Positions 10,601-22,774 of a DNA stretch of 64,000 nt are shown here, in pieces; position 1 is the first letter of the stretch; every line of letters starts with the position of its first letter. Under the pieces are notes generated by a model. The model did not search any database. It was not told the DNA's origin and was given only the letters and a program-made list of their open reading frames with translations. The translations under genes and the position numbers were made by a program. Origin of the DNA: Leidyana gryllorum EB-2025a (lineage: Eukaryota > Apicomplexa); the NCBI GenBank assembly GCA_048772705.1, contig JBLWGC010000230.1:310001-374000 (forward strand), read 5' to 3'.

Positions 10601-13600
10601 AACGAGTTTCGGCGAACATCCGCGAACAGCTCCTCTCCCCAATGCTGCACTGGCTCACTTCTCGACCGGATCGGAAGGGTGGCGGCAGATCAAACTGGCG
10701 AGCTCAGGTAAAAAGAGGGCTCTGCACCGTCAAATCAGTGGTCTCGGGACCCCCACCCCACTGGAAGATCTCGATGTACTGAGGAACCCAGAAGGAGCCA
10801 TCAGTGATGCGCTGAAAGGAGCCTCGAGCAAATTAACTACTTGGGACACTCATCCGAAGAGTGCTCTGTTTGCAACGTCTTTGACCGATCCGAGAATGGC
10901 CAACACCTTGTTGACTAGTTTGATAACTCAGAACTGCCACGCCAATAGTCTCAAACCCACACATCTGGTTCGGGAATATGCTTTGAGGGCAGCGCTTACT
11001 CTCTGCCGACGGCTTGTTGCAGTTTTGCCTGCCATAGGCCGACGCGCTGAGTTACCGAGCACCTTCACCGAAATGCATAGAGCCGTCTCCAGCTTGACAG
11101 GCCTCTGTGTATCGACAGGCAGCGCACTCGCCACTTCTTGTTTTGATCTTCAGAAGCACTTGAGCATCACTCTGTCTGTGTACGCTCCCGGAGCCACCAG
11201 AAGACGCACCAGTACTCAGCGAGCTTCTATCGCGGCCGCCGCCGCCGCAGCAGCTGGGAGTACTTGTGTTCGGAGACGGAAGAGTGTCGACGCAGAATCG
11301 GACCCAAAAAGCAATGTGCGGATGTTACCTCCACTATTACCCGCCCCGGCGCCGATATGGGTGCAGAACTTCTGCGATGTCAACACCAACTTGACCAGTC
11401 GCTTCTCAACAGTGGCTGACATCAACGTTATGCTCTGGAGCAATCCTCAGCTTTCCGCCCCCGTGGGGACCATCGTGTCGTCTTGCATCCCCATCCCGAT
11501 GGGACGGCCCACACTCTGGAGAGCGGTGTTGCCGAGCACTGGGAGTTATCAGTTGTCTCTGCTGTCTGGTGATCGCTTGTTGGCGATATCGATTGGGCGG
11601 GAAAAGATTGACAGCTGGAACAGTCAAAGTGTGGTGACCATTGACAATCGAAGCGTCACTCCCGGTCAGATACACAGCCCAACGATGTTTGCTGATGCAG
11701 ACAGGGGTCCTGGGCGGGCTCGCCTCGAAGGCAAGAGATACGATCACGCGTTTGGCACTCGTAGTGTCAACATTTGTATCACTCCACACCTCGCCCGGCG
11801 GGCAGTGGTCATGCGGATCGAGGATGACGCAGTTGTAATCCCGGTCGGTTGTATACCGTTGAGGACAGCACACCTGGAGCAACAGGACACCTCGGTTCTG
11901 AAAACAGCGTTAGAGTTTGACGACATACCGTCAAAGCGTCTGCAACGGCGGCTCAAGCGATATCTTGAGTACATAGGCCATAAGGGGCCGTCGAGTGAGG
12001 TGGCTAGTAGAAGAGGAGCGATGAGCGTTATGGGCGAACTCCGTTTGTCTGTGATTGCTCACTCTGTGGCAGCTGATGCGGCATCGCTACTCCTCCACAA
12101 GGCTACCGATGTGGAAAGACTGCCCGAATGGGGCTTCAACTTGGCTAAACATCCCACTCGAGGTCCCCGAGACTGCGCGAAGCAATTATATCGTGACGAC
12201 TGGTTGGAAGATCCATGGGTTGAGGTTCCAATAGCTCGAATCCCAATTCAGAATCCGTTGCCTATATCCCCAATCTTCCCTTCGGATCTGCCGAAAGTGG
12301 GCAATTCGCGAATTCGGAATGTACCGGCTATGATCTATCAGTCTCCCGGTTTCAACTTTGATAGTTTGCGGAGCTCGCCTCCTTCTTCGGGGGCGGAGCT
12401 CATGCGTTTGGGTTTGGTGGACGAGGAGGCAACACTAACTTCCATCTCAGAGGTCAATAATGCAATACTGACTCGGCAGGTCGTTAGCGATGCGGTTTTC
12501 GATGCCTCAGTTACGGCTGTCCGGGAGGAACTTGCGAATGTATTGCAGAGTTATCGTGACACTAATGCCAAGCACGTAGTCGACAAGTTTGTCAATGATT
12601 GGCTGACACAGTTGGGGAAGAGCATTAAGAGTTTCGCTACTGACTTTTACGGACTGTATTATCTCTTCCGTCCGGACGAGCCGCCTGACCCTGCCGTCTC
12701 TCTGACTCGAGAGAATCGCATGAGATGGGCCTACAGCAAACTTGTCGCTTTGCTGCGAGCATTCGCTCAAACTCCAACAGACCGCGTCCTCACACCCTTC
12801 GTGTTGCTCAATCCCCATAACCCCGCCAGAGACGTCGAATCCACTGAGCCTCCCACGGAACAGAAGGTGCCCGACCGAAGATTAGATCCCTTATCGTACG
12901 GAGATCACATGCTGAGTGCGGCGAGTGGATACCAACCCTCTGCTGCGTGGGCCGGAAAGCTCATTGGCGAAGATGTCAGATTGGAGGAGAGATACGCCAT
13001 GGCTCGTCAGGGCGCTCGTGATCTCGTCCATCTGTTCGTCAAGTCACAGAGTGCCACTGAGGTGTCAAAGATCATAAACGGTCTGTGGCAGACCTATCTG
13101 TACATCCTGCGAGCGGCTGAGAATGACACGAACAATCAGGCGAGTAAGCCGAGGGATCACCTGGAAGGCCGCGTTCTGAGGCTCCAAGTGATCAATCTGA
13201 CTTTGTCTCTGGTAACACAGTTTGAGGATCACGCGCGGGATCTGAAGGTCAATCTCCTGGTGCACACAGATCGCAAGAATTACTCGCTCCAAGACAGACG
13301 TTTTGCCACCACTGTCATCAAACTGCACGAAGACTTCCTGGCAGCTCTCGTCAACAAGGCGGAACCCTTCTTGCCTGGAACCAACGCGAACCTTCGAGCT
13401 TGCGAAAGAGGAATTCGAAGTGTGGAGTACGAGAAGTACTATGATTTCGATGTCTGGACCGGAGCGGCCATGGAGGCTACAGAGACTCTCAAAACATTCT
13501 ATGGACGACTCTGGTTTGCCTTCCAAACACTACCGGATCTCGGGACTCCGCACATCGACAAACCCAAAGGGTGCTCCGCTTACAAAATTGAGGGCACCCC

Positions 13601-16600
13601 GGTGGACAAGATTAGCAGTCCCATCCCGTTCGATGACTTGGAGGCGTGCAAACTCCCTCCCGACTTGGCATCAGAGCTCAAGCGGTCTATGAGGGGCGAT
13701 CGACGGAAGCGTGTGCGACACAGTCAGAAGCAGTCCGCCACTGAGGTGATGGAAGAAGAGAGAGTAATTGAAGACCCGGAAGTCATCACCGTGAGGGAAT
13801 TGGCGGCCCAGGTGTTGGCTGATGAGAGCAGTCAGGACGCCAACGGTAGTGGTAGTGAAGACGAGAGAGATGAGGTGGAGGATACCATGCGAATGGCTGT
13901 AAAGCTGGCGACCCCCGGTGCGTCAAGGAGAATCTCGTCCCGATACTATGTGTCCGACACCTTTTTGGGCGAGCGTGGGTTCCAACCTACCATTGGACCC
14001 GGAAACAATCTGTTGGACAGCAGTGCATATGACGACTTTTCTCCAGACGAGACACCCGCGGTTTATCGTGACACCGAGTGGCTGCGAAAGTTGGTTAACG
14101 GTCGGGAGAAGAATTCACAGAAGCAAACGGAGGTTGTAAAGTTCTTGGAACTCAAAGACTATCAAAGCGATATGGAGGTCGACAAGGATCGTATCTACGT
14201 GTATCAAAAGATCGAGGAGCAACGTCGGAAACAGAAGAAGACGCCAACGGCTCAGTCTTCTTCAAACACTCCAAGCGGTGGCCATGGTGGTCCTCCAGCC
14301 ACCGACCTTCAACAAGCGCATCCTGCCGATACTCATCCTCGAGACAATCATCCACCTGATGAGAGTGAGGACGCCATTTTCGAGGTTGTAGCCTTGAATC
14401 GCTTGGCGACACGCTCAGATTCAGCGGGGTCGACCTCCAGCTCGAGCGTCGAAACGCATACTGTTCGCTTCTCCAGAGGTCTCACTCCTCGCACCACATC
14501 CACATCGACCCGTGGGAGATCGCGGCCTTCCACTCCCGCGCGACCACGAGCCAGCAGCTGGACTCGCAGTGTGGCGCACAGAGACTCCTTACCCACCAAT
14601 CGTAGAAGACATTCCGAGACGCATTTGAGGAGACAGCCTCCCACCACCACCACAGTCAGATTCCGACCTCGGAGACGCGCGGTCGTCCGTGCTCGTAGTA
14701 ACGAGAGTCCGGAGGAGAGGTTGGGGATCCGTATGAATGTCGACGGGGAGACAGAGTTTTGGGATCCGGTCAAACCGTTCACACCACCGAATGTGATTAG
14801 AGCCGGAGTCTATCACTGGCACCCACTCTTTGTCAACGGCGTCCTGCTCCGGGAACTTGGACAAGGAGGCACCCAGTCTGGGGCGGCGATACAGGTTGGC
14901 GGGTCGAGATGGGCCTCGGGAGGTGTTAGCGATCTCAAACCGCTCAAACGATCAGTGACTCGCGACAACTCGATGACAGCCGCTCGAATTGCCCAAGCTT
15001 TCGATGAAGATCTCTTGCGAGAGTTCGAGGCCGATCTCGTTTACTCGTCTTGTGACGAAGAGGGGCCGTACACTTTTTCTCAGTCCAAAGTCGCCACCTG
15101 TCCCTCCAATCATCAACTCGTTCGGAATCTCGCGCAGACCCGTTCTTGGGTTTGTGATGCGTTCACCGAGAATTGTTTGGCGGACAAATATGGATTCGAC
15201 ATCTACAAGAATCCCAGGTGGTCGTGCGAGTGCTGTGATATCGATTACTGTGGTGTGTGCTACGCTCTCATGGTCGAAAAGGCCTGGCGAGGATGGGTGA
15301 ACAAACAAGGCTGGGCCAGACGCGATGTTAGAGGTTTACAGGGCGGACGAGACATGTTCATGGGAGGCGCCTGGTGGCACATCCCAGCTGTTGATGTCAA
15401 ACATATCACCGACGAAATCGCCCTCACTTCGCTTAAGGACTACCGCGATCTCGTGTTCAGACGCGGGAATTCCGATGAGGCCCGAGGTGTTGAGGGATGG
15501 CTTCGAAAGATGGCAGCACGGGCTGCAGATGTAAATCACGACTATGTGGTCAAGATCTTACATTTGTTCCAACAGCGCACCCGTGTGTTCAATGAGACGA
15601 CTCGATTGCTTCAGGGGCGGTGGATCGCTCTGCAACAATGGCAATTGGGACTGCTCAGTCAGAACATTGTCCTGTCATACTATCAAACCGCGCCGGAACA
15701 CCTTCACGCCCAGTCCCTCCTTAACTTGGAGACATGGAGTGTCGGCAGACCTTCGATCTCAAAGATTACGGGAGACATTGTTGTCCGAGCTGCTGTAAGA
15801 GAGCTGGAAGAGAGGAAGGGTGGTGAACTGGTCACCGCTGTAAGCAATGGGATGGCAAGTCTGATTTCTAGATGGTCCATACTCAAGAAAGTGTGTGACT
15901 GGCGTCTCCATCGCTCACTGCTGCTGGAGGAGTTGGAAGCTACGGCTGAGAGTCTGCTGAAGGGTAAATGTACAGAGCTGACTGCAGAAGCGGTGGCAGC
16001 CAAAGTGAGGAGTGCGCTGACCTCCGAGCCAAAGTTAGTCTTTGACTTCCACCAGTCCGAGAAGACGCCAGACAATTCTGACACAGAAGTGCTGGACGGG
16101 ACTGTATTGGCAAACCTGTTCACAGAGGGAGAGATTGAAGAAGAAGAAGAAGTGGTGGAAGCCGTCGAAGTCAGCGAAGAGCTCAGGGCATTCTTAACAA
16201 TGATTGGCAGTCATCCTTCTATGATCGAACTGAAGGACGAGATCAAAAAGTTAAGAAAACTCGTGGAAGATCCGACCTATGACTGGATGACAGCCACAGT
16301 GTTGGCCGCAGAGGGGTCCCAGAGAAGCTGCGGATCTTTCAAACGATACTCCGGCTACTTCAGTGATATCGGACGCAGTATTCCAACTTGGCTGTTTGCT
16401 CTTTCGACGAACGACAGATGGCCCCGAACAGACGTTGGATATCTCGAGTTGTCGACGGCGCCGAACACTCCGACTAATGACATTAGCAAAGACGAGGCGG
16501 ATCGGTTCCATTCTCCCGACAATGTCAGCAAAATGGTGTCGGTGACGCCGACTGCTGCTGCCCATCCTGAGCTTGAGGAAGGAGACTCATTCGCGACTCC

Positions 16601-19600
16601 CCAACCAGAGGTCCGGAAATCGAGTAACACCAAATCCGCTGACGCTTCGGAAGCCGAATGCCCGTCAGAGACGAATTGGCAGAGGAGTTTCCAGCGGCGG
16701 TTGCCTTTGACGGCTGTGAGTCGAGATGCATACGACCAAAACTACGAGACGATGTATCACAAGCTTCGTGCCATCATACGGGGAGAGCGCCGATTCCTCA
16801 AATTCAATTGGGTCCGAATCCAAGATGGTGGAGTGCAGTCTCCCGAGCACTGTGGCATACTGTTCGGGACAGCGTCGAGTGAACAAACGATACATTCTCA
16901 TGTCCATGGCTTCCCGACTACAATTCGGGCGCTGGATACCTCTGAGTACGAGAAATTGGTTCGAATCTCAGCGAGTAGCGACGAGACTCTGGATCTCGGC
17001 ATGGACGGATGGAAACTGATGGACAGCAACGTCAAGAAGCCGCTGTTGCAGGGTTTGCATACAAGTTTGTTGAGTTGGTGGTTGGAAGACGTTATCCGTC
17101 ATCCCCTGGCTATCCGTTCAGGTCTGGCAGAGAGGGCAATCCGCAAAGTGCTAAAGGACGGGGAACTGTTGAAGATGATTCACCTAAATCCGGAAGTCGG
17201 TGCTATACTGAGTCAAGAGTCCTGGCTGTACTGCCTCGATCGTGTGCTCTATACAGCGATGCAACTGGAACTGATCAATAGTGCACGAGCACCTGTGATG
17301 GCCAATCACCGTCTGCTGAAGAAGAGCATTGCTTTCGAGATGCTGCGCAATATAATGAAAATCGGCTCGAGTTATATGGTGATAACCACCTTCTCGCTGG
17401 AGCGAGAGAGGATACATCAGATTGGTCAAGTTGAGGCTGTGCCCCTTACGGGGCTGATCTGGCGGCTGTACAGTCGCGTGATGCTCTTATGTATAGAATC
17501 TGGATGGATCACAGAGAAACAGGTCGGCGCAATATCCAAACTCGTCATGGAGTTGGAAGCACTCAACCACTCGGAACACGACCCGCTTTCGGATCGCATC
17601 CACACTATGCACACCTGCGTCAGTCTCATGTATTGGCTCAATGCTCTGATTCCAGTGCTGGTGCAATTGAGATCAATGGAGATGATCAATGCAAAATCCA
17701 CGCGGGTGTGTGCTGATCAATATGCCGACAGACTTCCGGCGACGAGTATTGCCAAACTGAGTTACAAAGACCCTTCCTCTGGCTGGACAACGACGCCACT
17801 GCACATATCTCCGGTGCTCTCGCGAGCTTCTGACAAACCTCTCTGTTTCCGCACCTTTGACGGCCATCCAGCTTATAACCCAGCCGAGGGTCCCGTGCTG
17901 ATCAATTTCTCACCACAAATACGACATGGGTTCCTCAAAGAAATGGAGGGGTTAGTGCCGGGAAGGAGGCGTATACACCTCTCGCGCGCCTGTCCTAATC
18001 GAGTGTATGTGCGGCCCGAGTCTGGAAGTATCCATTTCCGACTCGATTCCTTCGCAAAAACGGCAACTTGGAGCAAAAACTGTTGTGTTCACGCATCCAT
18101 TCCGGCAGAAGTGTGGAACAGCCTGAAGCCAGGAGAAGGTTCCATAACGGTCACGGTTACGGCATCGTTGCCACCCAATATGGAGGAAGATCCCGCCTTC
18201 CAGACCATTCGAGACACGTTGAATGAGCTTCCGACAACATCACTGAAGCTGCACCATGAGATGTGGCGACCGAGTGATGGGGACACATTACAATCCTACA
18301 AGTGGAAGTTGTTCGATGATCGCGCACTGACTAAACAGGAAGAACAGGCGTTGGTGGACGAGGGAATTGTTGAAGCCCGCAATCCCTTCTTCTCGGAGGC
18401 CTGGCCCACAGCTCCCCCTCCACCGTCGGTTCCAGCGTTCAAGTTCGCCGATGAGAAGGACAATGTTCGCTGCACAGTGGAAGTTGAGCCCTATCGCAAT
18501 CGAATCTGTCTCAAAGTGATGCAGTTATCCAGCGACGCTCTTCGAGAGCATCGATGTCTCACACCGGAAAATCTCCCCGCCAGAGACGAACCTGCAGAGA
18601 ACTCGGGCACAAGCCCCAACATCTCCACGAGCCACCGCTATGAGAGTACACTCTTCACACAGGCCCCCGCCTGCAAGTTCGACACCTCCTCACTTTTGAT
18701 CAGTGATCGGATCAGATCGAGTATCGGGCTATTGCTCCGCTACAAAGTCAGTGTCCAGTTCCAAGTGAACCACAGCCAAATGCCAATGTCCGAGTTGGTC
18801 AAGTTCAAATCTGCAGCTTGCAGTATACAATCAGGGATACCCGGCACATTGGTTTTGCTCCCAGATCACGATCTGACAGTCGAAAGAGGCCTGGATATGC
18901 TCTGCACCTCCGCGTCTCAGTGTGCGTGGAAGGGAGAGGAGGACCAGAGATGGGGAGTCGATTTGCGGTTGGTCAATCTGTTCAATGACTTTGTCGTCAG
19001 TAATCAGGAAGACTTTAAGCAAGTCTGGACCACCCAAGCCCGATCCATGTTCGACCCTCCGTACTCCATACGGAATACCACCTGTACTGACCCCGTCATA
19101 TCCGCCAGTCGCCCAGCTAAAGACCCGCAAGCGACCTTCAAGGGACTATCTGGAAGTGCTCAGGTCTCGGAGACCGCGGCCCCGACGGAAGTTAGCCCGG
19201 AGGAGGTCGCTGCCGAAGTGCCACCAACAGGGGATTCCAGCGAAGTGCCACCAACAGTGGACTCCAGCGAAGTGCCACCAACAGTGGACTCCAGCGAGAG
19301 ACCCGAGAACCCCGCTGCAGACGGCCCTCAACGGTCCTGCGAGGCGGTAGTCATTGAGTCCTCGGAGGGTGAGCACCAAACTTCTGCGCCCAGTGAAGTC
19401 CCAGAAACTGAGACTGAGCACACTCGTGTCCCTGGCCTCCGGTTGTCGGTGGTCCCGCAGCTCGAACTCTCGTCAGAACAAGATGACGACCAACATGCTG
19501 ACTGTCAGAACTCCATCTCGTTTGTATCAACGCCTCAACAGTATCTCTCACCTCGAGAGCAACCAGAGGAGGACGGAGGCGATACAGTGTTGCCGTGTGA

Positions 19601-22600
19601 GGCCGAGGCGTCCACACCGATTCCTGCTGCCCCTCTCTATTTTGACAGCAAAGAGGACGATTGTCCTTCCTCCGAGGGGGATGATGCCGAGAGTAACGCG
19701 ATGCAATTTGTCGACACTTACCAACCGGATGCTCTCCTCTTTGGCGGAGAAGAATCAGCCGATATGATAGCGTCTCAACTGGACTACCTGCTGAATCCAA
19801 CTCAGGAGAATCCCGCAGTCTCGGCTCATCACTCGTCGTCCAGTAGCGACTCTGACGACTCGCAGCAGGAGAGGGACTCGAACGACAACGGCACGAGATT
19901 TGGGTCGTCGGACGACAGCAGTGACGAGGACGACGAGGACGACGATGACAGTGATGGTTCACGGGGTTGGAGAGGCCGACAATTGCCAAACGATCTCTTG
20001 AAAATCACAGAGTCGTTCGTCAAAAACGTGTTGGGATGTGCAGCAGCTGTTCACGAGACGCCCGCCCCCATAGAAGAACTGCTTAAGCGTTGGAGAAACA
20101 CGCTGGGATTCACTCACCAGGAGGATCTGGTGAAATACATTTGGGATCAGCTCCGGTCTATTCATAACTTGTTGTTTGGATTGATGCAAATCCAACAACT
20201 GGAAACTGTGAGTGGACTGATACCTCCGATGCCGTGGAGTTTGGTCCAATACGGCCCTCAACTGCGCGAGCAGTACTCCATGATATCCGACTGGGTCGAA
20301 GGTCAACAATTTGGAACAGAGCAGGATACATTCAAGTACAGGACTCTGAATCACAAAGCAGTCCACTATGGGGGAGAGTACGTCCGGAGTGTCTATGCAG
20401 ACACTATGGGCGTGCCAATGGTTGCCGGGCACCACGCCCACGCTATCAGCCGAGTGATCCATCGTATTTGGGAAGAGGACGACGCAGGACTCTGGAAGGA
20501 GGGCGGAAGTGTGGATGCTGAGGACCCCGTCTGGCGCGTTTGGGAAGTCACAGAGAGGATACTCAAATGTTCCGACCTCCACCGTAATCTGGTGGACTCG
20601 AAAACTCGACAAACATTGTTGACCTCTCCAATATTATGGCGGACCACCATGGCCCGACTACACGGCCTTCTCCAGCCGGCTTACCACGGCCAGATGCGTT
20701 GTGCTGAGAGTTTCTGGCTCCCTGTGGCGCTGGATGCTCAGCGGCCACCGATCGTTGACAGGACGAGTGAGACGGCCCAGGCATTGCTGGGCTCTCACGG
20801 AAGAGAGCTATCCCGAGTCCAACAACAGAGGGCGTTACATGTTATGTGGCAGATAGAGAAGCTGGCGGTGAAGAGTTATAATGAAGCGTTCCATCAGCGA
20901 AGCGGCTACGCACGAGTGTTGGCGTTCCCCGGCTCGCATCCCTACAACGACAGCGATCTGAAGAACATTGGACCTCTCATCATTGCTGTCGACCGCCGTC
21001 TCGCTTTGGCGAGTCCCGGAAAAAAGAGAGTAAGTGCACTCACAATTCACGTCGTGCTGTTCATTGATCTTCTTCTCCTGTCCAGAAGAGTGTGATGGGT
21101 CAGTTGGTCGTGTCTCTGCGGTTACTCTGGAACCAAAGGGACATTATCGCTTGGAAGAGACCCTTCGTGATAATTCTGTGGAACGAGGGCGCTCACGATC
21201 TTGGAGGCCCCTATCTTGACGCAGTAAACGACGCTGTCAGTTTCGTGTCAACGGAGTACTTCGTTCCCAATGCGAACGCTACGGCTGAAGTTGCCTTCCA
21301 CCGGGAAGTGTTGGTATTCAACCACTCATTGGCGCGGAGAATGGACGAGTTTTGGCTCCATCATCACTACAGTCCTCACCGCGATCACTCTCTCCGTCTT
21401 GATCTAAGGGATGCAGATGCTCTGTTGGCGGGTTTGGTCCAATTCAAGAAGGGAAAGGCGCAGCAATGGGACGACGATCGCTATCATTGCATTACACAGC
21501 TTCGTCTGGAGCAGTTCCCCGAAGACTTGATGGACGACGTGTTGATCCTGGAGGGCTTTGGTGTGCTGCTGGCGACAGCGGGTCCTCATGGGTACCCGGT
21601 TGACTTGAGTTTATCGCCTATTCTGTGGCGGATACTGGAGGGATCATTGCCGACCTGGGAGGACATGTCGCCTTTAGACTACTATCTAACTTGTCTGGAG
21701 AACATGTGGGTCAAATTGATGGACGCGAAGCGTAACGGTCCCAAGGAAGGAGAAGAGCCCAGTGCAGTCAAAGCCATGTGGGAGGAAAGTACTCTGGACT
21801 TCACCAATCCACCGCGACCCGAAGCTTTCCCACTGTTCACGGACAACGAGGCCAAGTCCCTCTCCGCACTTTTTGCCGTACTAAAGAAGATTGAGGCCTC
21901 GACAGACGGTGACGGTGCAGAAAACATCTCCCCCTCGAATTCTATCTTCCCCCCCGACGATGAAGAGTTGGCGTCTCTGGCGTCGATTTGCGATCTAACG
22001 GTGGACGAGATTCGTCGAGCAATGAGCTCTTTCCCGAGAGACAAACGAATGGAGATGAAACAAACCCTAATCGACCTCTACATGGACGGGGCCAAGGCGA
22101 CTTACACACATCGCGGACTGATTCCTTGGGTGATAATTTCCAGAGGTTTCTTCAGGATTATTCATCCATCTGCGTTCCAATTGCATTTGCGGGCGGCAGA
22201 CATTGAGACTTTGTGCTGCGGCGTCCCAACCATTGATGTCGAATTGCTCAAGGTGAGTTGGGACTGTCGAGTGGCTGTGTGCGTGTGAATATTTGTATCG
22301 CTCTCTGCAGAAACATACGAAGGTTTTGTGGTGTGTCCACTCAGACCGCGAAGAGCAGCTGATAAAATGGCTATGGGAAGAAGTGACGGCAATGAGCGAT
22401 GACATGCGGAAGCTGTATGTGCGTTTCGTGAGTGGGTTGAGTCGCGTGCCACCATCGTGGACTTCGAATACGGACAATAATTCTTTCAATTTCGAGATCA
22501 AAGTCGTGAGGTGAGTTTGGGTGCAGTTGCAGAGTTGAGGATGTGATGGTGTTATGCAGCGCAAGTGAGATCATGGGAGATGATGACAATGCCAACAAGA

Positions 22601-22734
22601 AGGTGGACGAAGTGTTGCCTATGGCTACGACTTGCTTCCGCTCTCTGAAGCTTCCTCTCTACACGTCGCGTGAAGTGCTGGGAGAGCGTCTGAGGACAGC
22701 AATTACGAGTTGTGCTGATATTGACTTGGACTGA
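4629..22734 (+). CDS. Giant HECT-type E3 ubiquitin ligase, about 5915 residues
   Basis: Exons by frame and GT-AG sites: 4629-5360, 5406-5531, 5576-8200, 8259-8393, 8442-21029, 21086-22252, 22311-22510, 22560-22734; all phases agree and sum to 5916 codons. The C-terminal 350 residues form a HECT ubiquitin-transferase domain: RIIHPSAFQLHLRAADIE, WLWEEV, FVSGLSRVPPSW and LPMATTCFRSLKLPLY. The predicted thioester cysteine is residue 5883 (22633-22635), 33 residues from the end as usual. A zinc-finger-like cluster near residues 3424-3483 (CPSNH, WVCDAF, WSCECCDIDYCGVC) resembles a ZZ-type finger. Residues about 400-575 look like a SPRY fold (weaker). Much of the rest is helical filler with acidic linkers (SDDSSDEDDEDDDDSD). 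Apicomplexans are known to have giant HECT ligases; which one this matches is unresolved. The 12.6-kb exon is unusual among the small exons here. Confidence 0.9.
19215..19304 (+). repeat. Three 30-bp tandem repeats inside the HECT ligase gene
   Basis: Three adjacent 30-bp units encode EVPPTGDSS, EVPPTVDSS and EVPPTVDSS plus a joining residue. The copies are nearly identical at DNA level, so the expansion is recent. They lie in an acidic disordered linker. Confidence 0.85.
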
Positions 22735-22774
22735 CGGTAGGGGATTTATTTGGTTTTTTTGGGCCATCGAAATT

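Noticed and set aside
19351-19989. 212-codon minus-strand frame inside the HECT gene, and several others of 100-217 codons
   Set aside because: All are antisense to the single open 4196-codon exon and read as Arg/Pro/Ser-rich shadows.
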